From Siphonodentalium dalli (taxonomy: Eukaryota; Mollusca; Scaphopoda; Gadilida; Siphonodentaliidae), in the NCBI GenBank assembly GCA_032622095.1, contig CP136068.1, positions 54,336,025 through 54,400,024 of the forward strand: DNA of 64,000 nt. The letters run 5' to 3'. This document shows, in pieces, positions 1-13,500 of this stretch. Positions within the stretch are counted from its first letter, which is position 1. Every line of letters starts with the position of its first letter. Both the position numbers and the translations under genes were made by a program. Below the pieces are notes generated by a model. The model worked only from the letters and a program-made list of their open reading frames with translations, ran no database searches and had not been told where the DNA came from.

Positions 1-468
1 ACACTAAAGTACAATGGGTGGGGGAGGCACTTCACTAAAGTACATGGGGTGGGGGAGTCACTACACTAAAGTACAATGGGTGGGGGAGTCACTACAATAA
101 AGTACAATGGGTGGGGGAGTCACTACACTAAAGTACAATGGGTGGTGGAGGCACTTCACTAAAGTACAATGGGTGGGGGAGGCACTTCACTAAAGTACAA
201 TGGGTGGGGGAGTCACTACACTAAAGTACAATGGGTGGGGGGGTGGAGGCACTTCACTAAAGTACAATGGGTGGGGGAGGCACTTCACTAAAGTACAATG
301 GGTGGGGGAGTCACTACACTAAAGTACAATGGGTGGGGGAGTCACTACACTAAAGTACAATGGGTGGGGGAGTCACTACACTAAAGTACAATGGGTGGGG
401 GAGTCACTACACTAAAGTACAATGGGTGGGGGAGGCACTTCACTAAAGTACAATGGGTGGGGGAGGAA
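1..468. repeat. 31-bp G-rich minisatellite, about 15 copies
   Basis: Units carry ACTAAAGTACAATGGGTGGG followed by GGAGTCACTACA or GGAGGCACTTCA, so two subtypes alternate irregularly. One copy has an extra GTGGGGG. The array probably continues left of the window. Runs GGG and GGGGG recur every 31 bp. Confidence 0.97.
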
Positions 469-1420
469 ATTCAGAAGAACATTATATCCTATTCCCAATC
501 AGCTGTTCCTATTCATGTATATTTTTACAAGCCCCGAATGCTGCTAGAGGGCAATGGTGCCTCCTACTGCAATGCCAACATTTGTTTGTTTTGTCTTGTG
601 TTTTTTATTTGTTAAATGTTTGTGCATCTTGATTTGTCATGTGACCAGCTAGTGAACTAACTAATCATGCAGCACTAGTTTCTGTGTTTGAAAGTAAAAT
701 CATTGATAAAGAAATATGTGCATCATGTATCATGTCATGTGATCAGTTTAGTGCGATGTTATATCATAGTTGTGATATTGGTGTCTAAATACAGTTCTGC
801 ATCTTGTTTAATAGTAATGTTAAATTATCAATAATAATAATAACAAACTAATCAGATTTGAGCCACAGTTGAGCATGAATTTAATAGGTACTAAAATGGG
901 TACCAGTCAAATTCTCTATTATTAAAGGATGATGGCAGTCAAATGCCCAAGAAATAATGAACCTGTCTCTTTTATTTGGTTTTATCTATTAAAAGCAGGG
1001 ACATAGCAACATGGGTCATGATAATACGTCTTATCCCTTCAATATAATTTTAAAAGTTGAAAATTTTATGGATTAATGGCTTTAAAAAACCTGTTGACTC
1101 TATCATTTTATTCTATAATTTTTATTTGTACAAGTGTCAATATTAAAAAAAAATTATATGTTCTAATCTCTGATATGAAAATTTTTTAAGTTCTGGATTC
1201 CAACAGTCAATTGTTTTTTTTTGCTTTTTTTTTTTTTGTCGGTCAAACTGTGGTTTAATTGGACATTTTTTTAATGTTGCAGTATTTCTGGAGTAGTGGG
1301 TTTGAAACATTTGTGGTAAAGATTTTGTTAATATTTTTAATGATTATGATTTTCATAATGTAGCTGAGTGGGGGAATATTTAAAGTTTAGGTTAATAACC
1401 CTCCAGCAATGTCCCTGCAG
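469..1420. other. Intronic or upstream sequence without recognised features
   Basis: AT-rich DNA with homopolymer T runs near 1213-1237. I see no splice-flanked integrin segment here that would extend the gene upstream. Confidence 0.6.
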
Positions 1421-1528
1421 ACATGTTGCGTGTACAGATCACTACATGGTTTTGGGCATATTTCAGCACCATGGGGCTATCATCGACTCGGATATTGTCA
1501 GGCGGGAATGAGTGCGTCTTTCTCGCAA
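1421..1528 (+). CDS. Integrin alpha exon a (propeller, YCQAG segment)
   Basis: 108 bp, 36 codons, phase 0 at both ends. Acceptor is CCCTGCAG and donor is GTAAGT at 1529. It encodes a CC pair followed by PWGYHRLGYCQAGMSASFSQ. The YCQAG motif is the family hallmark that precedes the inter-blade strand of the propeller. The next exon continues it with LLVGAVGSWYWQG, so the join is convincing despite a 26.7-kb intron. I found no upstream exon between the array at 1-468 and this exon. Confidence 0.9.
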
Positions 1529-4500
1529 GTAAGTCACTGTGTTCCCTAACTGAGTCCTAACATTAAAAAAATGCATGAATGTTTAGTTATGTTAAAGTGA
1601 TGAGAAATACATAAAGATATGGGCAGCCACCAGACTGGGATAAATTATGAGGTCAGACAGACTTCTCTCTGTCACAAAAAAATATGGCAAAGTGGATTTC
1701 TTCAAGGTTGAAGTATATACTAGAGAACTCATGACCAGGAAATATAAGATAGACGTGAATTGACATGAAAACTATTATTGAAAAATAAAGCTCAGTTTAT
1801 GAACTTTATCACTTTATTTAATAACTTAGTCATTGACACATTAAAGTTCCCTTAGGAAATGTTCCAGTAATAAGTTCAACAAACGACCATTACTTATTAT
1901 CTGAACATTTCCCTCCAATAAATTGGACTCCTACACTTTTAGTCTGTCTCTTTTGATTATTTTTCCTGACCCTCCAGATGAATAATACTGTCTCTTTTGA
2001 TTATTTTTCCTGACCCTCCAGATGAATAATAGACCAATCCGATGTATACTTTTATATTATATTATAATTCAATAGGAGAATCCACTCAGTAAAGAAAGGG
2101 ATAAAACAGCATGTCCCCTGACATCTGATTAGTAGCCACATCTGATTAGTAGCAAGCAGTTTGTGTGTAATTAGCTGTTAATTATTTCATAAATTACATC
2201 AGAGAGCTGATTAAATTTCGAACAAAGCCCAGTGGTGCAATTTTATAACTTATATTACAAAAATATGATCTCATCCTTAGTGTAACAGTGTTGTGCCAAC
2301 AAACTGGTTTAAAGTGATGTGAAACGTAAATTGAACCTCACAATTGAGTTCCCTGCGTTATTCTGTGGAAAGACAGAATAAAATAACCCCCATACACGAA
2401 ATGCCCTAACCAGATATCAGTTTGTACTAATTATACGGCCACGTAACTAACTATTTACTTTCCCTCAATCGGGACGAATAATTCCACTGTAAACGCGAAA
2501 TAAATACACAAACGAGTTGTCATGTGCAGTCGCGGAAACACCCGAACACTTCCGACTTGGTCGGGATTGAGTCGGCTTTCGTTCTCAGAAAATAGCTTCC
2601 GTGGAGGGAGGCCGTTTGCTGGAATAGCGTAACATCAGCTTAATAAAACGAAAAACAAGCGGTATAGTCAATTCGAATGGGAGGGATATAAAAGGAATTA
2701 TTGCCTGAAATCACCAACGGAAGAACATTGACCGAGTTATGAAAGAATTATAATCAAAGTGGTCATGATCGAGCAATGAACAACCGTAACAGTTGAAAAT
2801 GTTACTATTTATAGAAATTTGTAATCGTTGCAGATCGTTGACCGATTTTATGATCGAACTACAGCAGGTACAGTCTTGTGCAGAAAGAGTTGTCTTCAAT
2901 GTGTATTTCAAACTGTTTAATTACCTGTGCAATGCTACATGTGTGCCATATTGCTATTCACTATTCTAGTACAGACCGTATTTGTTTGGGACAGCGATAG
3001 TGATATAGATATCCATATGGAATTATGTTTTCTTCAATTTTTGAGTTTATATAGGCCCAAATAAATATACCATAAGATGGACTCAATCATTGACAGTTAA
3101 AATTGGATGGAAGTAAAGAAGTGTTGTGTATTTGCACTAAGTAAGCGCAATTGCTTTATGCTTAAGCGCAAATATTTGTATGCAAATAAATAATAAATGT
3201 AAAAAAGACTCCCATGTGATTTGCTCTAAACTCAAATTAACTCAGGCCATAAAACATTACTCAAACATAGGTGAGGACTCCACCCAGATCCCATACTAAG
3301 ATGGATGTTAAGACTGAGGAAACCAGTTGGAGATAGGTACATGTATTTGCTTAAGCATAATTCATTTCAATTACGCTTAAGTGTAAATGAAATCCACTTA
3401 AGCGTAAATGAGTTGCGCTTAACCGTAATTCAGATACACCCCATTGAACTCCACATACTCAAGCTGAAATGGATGCAACCACATTACTAATGCCAGTAAG
3501 TTAACATACATCAGATTATACAAATATACATATAAGGTAAGACAGCCGATGAAATTATTGCTCTTAATATAATTCCAATGTATTATGATAACGCATAAGT
3601 CAATTATATTAAGCGTAAATGATTACATTAAGCATAACTGATTTACGCTTAAATGCAATTAGTTAATATAAAATGTGAAAATGAATCATTTGCGCTTAAG
3701 CGCAAGTATATGTCTATCAATATATTTGCGCTTAAGCGCAAATACCTAACACTCCCTTTATACTTCCCTCTGATTGTGAATGATAGAGTCCATCTCATAG
3801 TATATTACCATGGACCCATAGTAGTAGCCCCATATAAAACTGAAACATTGAAGAAAAAATATTTCCATATGCATATATCAGCATCTCTGTCCCTGGTGTC
3901 CCAGGAATTGGTGCCTCACTCCCAGAGCTCTAGTATATTTTATTAAAGGGACATCTCCTACACAGATATATACCATTTCCATGGCCATAAATATGGAATT
4001 CGGGGTTACTGGGGACTCGCTTCCCTCATATGGTGTACTTATTGACTTGAAAACCCCAATTTTCATATTATCAGCATCCCTGTCCCCAAGAATTTGTGTC
4101 TCCATCCCAGAGATCTAGTATATTTTATAAAAGAGATATATCCTGCACATATCTCTACCATTTCCATGGTCATAAAAGAGATATTGGGGTTACTGGGGGG
4201 GGGGGGGGGGGTGCTTCCCTCATATGGTGGGTCTGTGCCATTTAAAATTAATTCAGGGGGGTGATATCAATGCATATTAATTTTTATTTGCGCAAATGAT
4301 TTACACTGAAGCGCAAATGATAGATGTTATTTTGCGAAATATTTGCGCTTGATCGTAAATGAATAATAAATGTGAAATGGGTATCCCATACATGAAATGC
4401 CGTATCTATATGCTATAGCGCGTATATCCTACAGGTCTGGGTGAACCACCGATCAATCAATAACAGCCCGATCGGGCTAAAGTAGACCGATCAGGCTAAA

Positions 4501-7500
4501 ATAGACCGATCGTTCTTTCACAGCCAGCTTGAATATTGGATAAAGGGAGTAGGCCTACTCTAAATTGTTCTTTCAAGTGAAATAGGCCTCCCATACATGA
4601 AACGCCTTATCTATATACTATAGCGCGCATACCCTACAGGTCTGGGTGAACCACCGATCAATCAATAATAGCCCGATCGGGCTAAAATAGACCGATCGGG
4701 CTAAAATAGACCGATCGGTCTTTCACAGCCAGCCTGAATCTTGGATAAAGGGAGTAGGCCTACTATAAATTGTTCTTTCAAGTGAAATAGGCCTCCCATA
4801 CATGAAACGCCTTATCTATATACTATAGCGCGCATACCCTACATGTCTGGGTGAACCACCGATCAATCAATAATAGCCCGATCGGGCTAAAATAGACCGA
4901 TCGGGTTAAAATAGACCGATCGGTCTTTCACAGCCAGCCTGAATCTTGGATAAAGGGAGTAGGCCTACTATAAATTGTTCTTTCAAGTGAAATAGGCCTC
5001 CCATACATAAAACGCCTTATCTATATCCTATAGTGCGCATATCCTACAGGTCTGGGTGAACCACCGATCAATCAATAATAGCCCGATCGGGCTAAAATAT
5101 ACCGATCGGGCTAAAATAATCCCATCGGTCTTTCACAGCCAGCATGAATCTTGGATAAAGGGAGTAGGCCTACTCTAAATTGTTCTTTCAAGTTACAACC
5201 ATTTTTTTGTAAAAATATTATTCTTATTCATTTTGAAACTAATGAAAGACAATTTTGAAACTAATGAAAGACAATGTATAATTTTTTGCTGGTATATTTA
5301 TCATAAATTTGAACAAATCTTCAAGCAAACAAAATTTCAATATTCAAGAAATCTCTTACAACAGTGTCAGGAAGACCAATCGATCTAGCTCAGCACGATT
5401 GGTCTATTGTGATATATTCAAATATTATTGAAATATTGCTTATAATTTACATTTACAGAAGTCAATAATTCGCATGCAGATAACTTCACCTTGTATTCGG
5501 CCAAATATTTTGACGTTAGATTAGAAGGCAGAATTCCCAGATTTGTTTATCATTGGTGAACCTGGATAATTTCGGAGGTGTGCCAATCGTCTTTTGCACA
5601 CTGTGAATACGTACTCATTCTCTCCTAAATTTGCAAAAATTCCATATATATATAAATATATATACAGAGTATGAAAACTTTGTTAGTTGCCAAATAATTG
5701 TCGACATTTTACTTAGAAAACTTGAATGCAAAAACTATGATAGGCCCCCTATTATTTTTATTTTTTTTCTTCTCTTTTTGTTGAATCTACTTTCGTTATC
5801 GACATGCCGGCCTTTGTTTTGGCTGTTCTCCCAGTCGTGCGTGCCAGCCGATCGTCGTTATTCGGGTGGTTCCGATTTCCTCCGAATATAATTCCATGAG
5901 ACTCCGCGCGCTGATTCGCTCCGAAAATGTGTTAGTATCTGAGAAGATTTCTTACTCTGATCGCAGTTTTCAACAATTTAATACAGGGCGAGTACCGCAC
6001 TAATAATATGCCACATTGGGGTTTTCTTTCTAGTTTTTTATGACCTTTCTTGTGGTATATCGGGCACAGTTCTGTCTGACATCAAATATAATATGCCCAC
6101 CGGGAGTGAAGCTAATGACTTTAAAGACTAACTTAAGTTAGAAACTTACATAAAGGGACAAACAAATTGTCTCATCTGTCGCAAAAATTGTATTTCTCGC
6201 ATGAAATTGACCTTTAATTCATTATCTCCCATGTGACCCATTATAATGTCATTTATGGTGTCACAGAATCGGAACCAATTGAACTAGTTGTCCGGGATTT
6301 CATGAATTGACAGCTTTAACTGGGAATAAAAGCTGGATTTATGCTTCTGAAGCATTGCAAATAAAGGTAGATTTTTCCCCTTTTAGCCTGTTTTAGCTGC
6401 ATGACTCCTATTCAAAGATTAGAATATCATCCACAAATTCATTCATTATCATGCTTTTATAATACAGGAATATAAAAAAGAAAGGTCTTCACTTGAGATG
6501 TCTTGATGTAGTGGTGGGGTGGGGGGGGGGAATATTTCAACTGTGCATTTAAATCTAAACAAGATGGAAGTCCCATCCTCTCCATATCTCTAATTCTTGA
6601 TTATAAATCCCAAAAACTTGCATTGTTTGGTTACAATAGGGGTGCCACTGAACTGAACACTTAAATAAATTATGACCCTCTGGTTAGTATAGGGGAGCCA
6701 CTACACACTCAGTTCAATGTGACGTCCCTGTCATTGGTAGTCTATCATGCCAAATTATAATCTGGCACTGTGGGTGAGATAACTGAGAAATTCACTGAGA
6801 AGTTTATAAAATATTTCCACATAAAAATTTGACACTAATTCATGAAATTGAAAGCAGTTCACTTCCCCACTGTTCCCTGTAATCTGAGGAATGTGAGCTG
6901 CAGAGGACTTACTGCCACCATGAGTTATAAACAGGACATGTGCCTCTTATGCAAACTAACAATACCATGCTACATGGAGAGCAGGCAGGTTCTGAATAAA
7001 TTTTGTAATTAAAACTGCCCCATGCTTTGGCTTCCTTTGGGGGATGCATGCTCTGCAGTACTAATTCTCTGGCCTGGTGCATCAGTCGGAAGATGCATAA
7101 CACATTAGGCGGTAGTTAAGATACCACCAAGTACTGTCAAGCATTGAACAATTTGGTTATATTTTCAACAAGCTGGGTTATGTGATAAGATGGAAGGGAC
7201 GTACACTCCCTCACATTTTTTATAAACATGAGTTTGAGGCTAGGAGGTTATTCAGAATTTTTTTCAAAAATAAGACCCATGATTCCTTCATCGTCATTGA
7301 TGAACGATTCTCAGTCACAGATACAGTAATGCCCTAAATAATCGACTCCTTAACCACAGCAGAATTATGGGTAATTTTTCAGGATTTAGTCTCAGTGAGA
7401 GCTTTCCGATGAATTGCAACAAGCCATATTACCCATAATTCTGCTGTGGTTAAGGATTCGATTATTTAGGGCATTAGGCCATAATAAATATATTGCTAGA

Positions 7501-10500
7501 TGATCATCGGCGCCCGCCCCGATTTTTTTCGGCCCACCTCGGATTTATTTATTATACCATTTACGAAAGTGAAAAGCAATTTACTTCTATCAAAATACAT
7601 GTATGTCCATTTGTGGTTGCAGATGAATCCCAATCTCACCAATAAATATGCAGTCTTTAAAACATGCCTGTGGTAATCTTGTTTGTTCAACTCCCATCTC
7701 TTGTGGGAAGAAGTCTTATCTGTTAAGAGAGCAATATACATGTAGTAGACTTTCTATATCAGAATTTAAAGTTCCTCTCCCCAGTCATGCAATCAAGGAT
7801 TCATAGTGTCCATGCGTAGTTACTAGTATGGATACAGACAGTATAAATATGACTGCATGTCTACCATATCAAACACCCTTCTGGGATGGGCACTATTTAA
7901 AAACAGCATATGGAATTATTTACTGGTTTGTATGGGTGTATAAAACTTACAAGCATGCAATGCCAGTGTGCATAAGGAACTTCAAAGTTGGGGGCAATTT
8001 GAATCAGCGCTGAGGTGTGGTACCTCAGTCAAGGTGTGGCCTGTGGTACCGGTACCATTTTCAATGTGGTGAGGGTCTTTATATTTCAATGCAACCGAGG
8101 GACATTTACACCCTGTGCAATGTGACTGAGGCGCATGTGAGATATCCTGCCAGTGGAGGTGTGTCTTAGGTCCTGAGGTGTATGACCAAATATATAAGTG
8201 AGGTTTTAATTAATATCATACAAGTTATGTTATTATAAAGTCATAGAAAAGCCCTATTATGGTGTTCATCTTGGGCCTGTTGATATGTCAATATTGTGCT
8301 CTGAGGAAGATGTGCCACCACAATCTAAACTGAGAGAATAATTACAAGAGAACTGCATAGTTGAGTGCTTGGGAGGCATTTGTTTGTCCACATTGACAAT
8401 ACTTATCTATTATTGTGCTACATTAACTGTTTATATGTTTTCATATACATGGACAGCATTAACACAAGTATAAAGAGTAAGCATTAATGCACTTCTTAAC
8501 TGTTCGGGGAAAAAAAAAAAAAATATTACCAAAAAAAAAAAAAAATACTACCTACCTACCTGGATTTTTTGGCATAGTAATACGAAACAAATATTTTATT
8601 TTTTTCGGCCTAATCGTGCTTGTTCCGTACCGCAAGCATTTGCTCATTTCTCGGGATACCAATCGCCACATAGAAATAGGGCATGCGAATATGCTTGACA
8701 TGGGCATCTTTTGAAATATAGTTTGCACCACAACATATGTGTGTGCGATATTAATATATACATATGTGTTTTATTATAAATGAAGTAAATGATGGGAATA
8801 TATATATAACAACATGACATTTATTGTCAGGTATTATTTATTTCCATCTTTCACTTCATTTAACTCACATTTTATTAATATTGCACATGTATACAACATA
8901 GCAATGAATTGAATCAACTTTACTTGGTTCATCTATGCCGAGCTGGAAATAAATAATAAATACCTCCCCCAACCCAATTTTCAAAAAACTTCCGATGATC
9001 ATCTAGGATATATTTATTATGGCCTTATTGTAGTAAATTAAAAAATAGATTCACATATTTCTAAGGTACTGGGGATCGGGTATAGAATCCTAAATTAAAA
9101 TCACGTAGACTAGATGCGCATAGAGACTGTCCCACTTCATGAAATGGTGATAAATGCATGAACAATTTCTTCTCCTACATTTAAAAGTATATATGACCTA
9201 CTTCACTTCTTTACAATAAGTTTCCCTCCCCGTGTCAGTGTCCATAACTTTTTCAAAATTGTTTTACTCCTCCCTATTATTGGCAGTGTTTATCACTCTC
9301 TATAAGTCGATCCCCTAGTAAATTTGTTCCTGTATAAGATTCATAATGCTTGTTCCAGGAGTGGTGTTAGCAATGGGCACAGGGGCATAACCGTCAGAAG
9401 GTTACAGGTCCTAATTTAAATGGTGCTTTGGTACAGCAGTCAAGGCCTGTCGCACAATATCAAGTGGGGGGGGGGGGGGTGAGCCCTCGCATGCCATTGC
9501 CTTACTGTCCCTGACCTCAAATCCTTTTCTGGTAACATATGCTAGAGGTAATGTTCTCACTGAAGGAACTAATTTCTGCAGAGGTCCTGGATCTCTCTCA
9601 CTTCTTCCAGACACTGTTATTTTCAGCATGCTCCTAGGCCATCAATATTTACCAGCAGCACTTTATTAAATGTGGTCTATGCCTGGCAAAAACAATAATG
9701 GCCAGATATGTTCTTAACAAGCAGAATAAAATGTTTTAGAGTTCACATGTTAAGATCATTGAGCACCAGATGCCATATAGAAAAAACTCACTAAACCAAC
9801 ACTGCGTGATATTAAAAAGCATGTTTAGTATTTTGTGGCCCCATCTGGAAGCTGTTATGGTGGCATTATGTAATAATGTGTGGAGACTTCTACTGCTTTG
9901 TGGCAGGTTGATAAAGGTTCCACCCGTTTGACATATGGCATGAGGGCGCCGTGTGAGCAGTTTCCTCCCATTGGCTCATTGAATTTGGGCATTCTCTCGG
10001 AACTAATTAGTTGAGCAGAATGTTGGTGTTTGGCTTCGATAAAGCCATTGCTATCACCTGGAAATTAGTTTCTATCAGGCGCCAGAAGAATGGAAAGGGA
10101 AGAGTGAGGGGGCCCATTTAATCAGGGACGTGGCTAGAGGGTCTCCTTTGTTGGGGGAGGGGGGGTGTGCATCTTCAAATTTCTAACTGCACAGATTCCC
10201 CCTTGAACCAGACAAATTAATTTACAGCCCCGGCCATACATTGGGTTGGATCTTTCCAACTGGTATCTCAAGCTTTCAAACTGTTGAAATATTTCCAACT
10301 GATGGCCATTTCAAACCAAAACACAACCTCCCCCCATCAAGAAATTGATTGTTATATACTGACAGTATATCTTTACATTTGAATAGCTTAATAATGCTTC
10401 TTTAAATTTTCCCCTCCCAACCTGGGCTAGCTTTTGCCATATAAACACTGCATGCTTTCAGCCCTTTAAACTTTACCTTACTATAAACTTGACAACATAC

Positions 10501-13500
10501 ATATTTCAAGGTGGAGTTTTGTGGATTCATTCTAATTTTGTTTATTTAGTTCATTTGATTACTTCAATGGATATGATAGGATAATAGGATAATATTTTAT
10601 TTCATAATTACAATATATTAATACATGATAATTGTGATAATAAGTAAATTGTATTCATACAAGTATTGTGTGGAGTTCCCTGGACAATGACGGCCATCTA
10701 ACCTGAACCCCTGAATGACGGCCATCTAACCTGAACCCCTGAATGACGGCCATCTAACCTGAACCCCTGAATGACGGCCATCTAACATGAACCCCTGAAT
10801 GACGGCCATCTAACCTGAATTTGGCAGAATTTCATCAATAATGACTACTAATAAGTAAATAATTTAACTATTTCAGTTTCATTTTCAAATGAATATTTTA
10901 ATTTGGATTTAGATATAGATTCCAGTGAATAAACAAATATATTTCAAATGCATGGATAGAAATAAATAGAAACGTATATGCAGCGGTCAATTTTCTCAAT
11001 AATAAAAAGTCAGCTGACCACAGTGTCCCCCGAAAAAGTAGCAAGTCGATGCCGCTTTGTTAAAGAATTTTTTTTGAAATTTTGAAATGTTGAAAAGGGT
11101 TAATAACTCCGTAAAAAAATAATTTTTCCGTCCTCTATATACATGTTGCACATCTTCAATATATGGGTAACAATATTCTGAAGTTTCAAATCTCTAGGAT
11201 GAAAACTGTGGGAGGAGTTGATTACACCATGAAGGTACCCTCATACTGAAAATTATAAAAAATGTTGAAATTTTCTAAGTCGAAAAGGGTTAATAACTCT
11301 GTCAAAAAATAATTTTTCTGTCATCTATATACATGTTGCACATCTTCAATATATGGGCAACAATATTCTGAAGTTTCAAATCTCTGGGATGAAATCTGTA
11401 GGAGGAGATGATTACACCATGAAGGTACTCAAAAGTGTGACGGACGGACGGACCCCGTTTCTATAGTCCCCCAAAAATAATTTTTTCGGGGGACAATAAG
11501 TTTTGGAGTATGTTTTGGCTGAATATATTAATTTAATAAGACTTTGCTCACACACTAGAGGAAATCTGCTGGGCCACAGAGGGATGGATATCCTATGTTA
11601 CAAGGCAACTGAACCACACGATATGGATTCACAGTAACATGGAATTAAACTGTGTAATTGGATTAGGGAGTCACAATAAATTGTCTTGTTTGGTGGGGAA
11701 ACATTTAATTTAGCCACTGTTTTAGCTTAACCCTTTACCCAACAGAAGGGCCCTGTGCCAATGCATTCTCTTATATATGCGAGTCGACCATAGGTCACCT
11801 CGCATATATAAGAGAATGCATTGGCTTAACATATTAAAAATTATAAAATTGTTAAAGAATGTAAGAAAAAATGGTAAAAAGTGTTAAAAAAAGATATTTT
11901 TTAGGCCAATGCAATCTCTTATATATGCGAGGCGACCTATGGTCGACTCGCATATATAAGAGAATGCATTGGCACAGGGCATAACTGTAACTATCACAAT
12001 GTGGTCAAGGAGCCAGTTCCAATGATATCCATATTTGTATGGTTCTATTGAGACAGACCGAAGATATTTTAGGCTGTTGAAGCTTTATTTGGCCGGTTTG
12101 TTGGGTAAAGGGTTAACATCATGAGCCCATGTGTTGTTGTATTCAGCTCATAGGTTATCCTCCTCACTTGGCAGCTTAGGTATTTCAAGATCCTGTCATT
12201 TTAATTTGTGTTTACTTATATCATTTAATTACTTTAATTGGTAGTGCTGTCAGATCTGCTACTTAAATAAATTAATCTCAATTACTGGAGATCTCCTCTG
12301 TCTCCCACATCAGACCAAATCATATATCACCAGAAAGGTCTCAGCTGACCACTGATTCAGACCAAATCATATATCACTAGAAACGTCCCAGCTGACCACT
12401 GATGCAGACCAAATCATATATCACTAGAAACGTCCCAGCTGACCACTGATTACAATCATCAGATTAATCATCAGCCATCAGACTAATTGCTGTATGACTA
12501 ATTTACCTCTCTATTTACCTTAAGTTAAAACTAAAAATATTTTACCTTTATACTTTATAGTCCTTAAAAGAAGACATGCTAACCATTTTTCTGTTCCATT
12601 ATGAGAATACTGATAATTTGTGCAAGGCGACAAACCAATCTGTAGGACAATTTTTCTTGTGCAAATACAGATATTTCTCTAGTCTTTTAGCAGATAGCAA
12701 GGGGTGTGTGCGGGGCTGTGGGCTCCCACCCCCTTGCCCCTTCTTATATTCAGAACTAGTTCTAATTAAACATATTTTCCAGATTAAATTTAATACTGGA
12801 TCTCATCTGGGAAGAATTTCTTAGGGCGGCTTACATGAGACCGACCCAGCCAACCATGACAGCCCGGTTAAGCCCGGAGCTGAGAGTGCAAGGTGTTTAC
12901 ATGACAAAAAGCTATCCCGATACTATACTGTCTGGAGAAAATTTTAATTATTGAATATATTGCCAATCACATGGAGTCATTAAACTCCTTTATTCTTATA
13001 CTTTATCTCAATTGTAAAAGATTTTAAATGAATCCATAAAATCGGGAACCATTTCCGAAGATTATCTCAAATTGTGTTTTCCATTCAAAAGAAGCATAAA
13101 CATTTTGAGAACAGTATACGCGCTTGCCCTGACCTGGAGTATCTTTTTGTCATATAAACACCTCACGTTCTCAGCTCAGTTAACCAGGCCGGCTAAATGA
13201 GATTTAAAGACATATTATGGACTTGTGCTGGTGCATGAAATTGATATGTTAGTACTCATCCTGGAGAATGTAGCATTCTACTAACACTGCCGAAAATTCC
13301 AAAGAGTATTTCACATCACTTTAACATGTTCCTGTATAGGAGACCAGGCTAGCCCAGCTTTTAAAAAAATACTGAGCCAGTGCAGTTAGCCAGGCCAGAT
13401 TGCCCATATAAACACCCCCTTAAGGGCACAGCTGAGACAATTACAAATAAATAGATTTGTGCACATTAACACAGTATGGTGTGAAATTGATACCTGAAAT

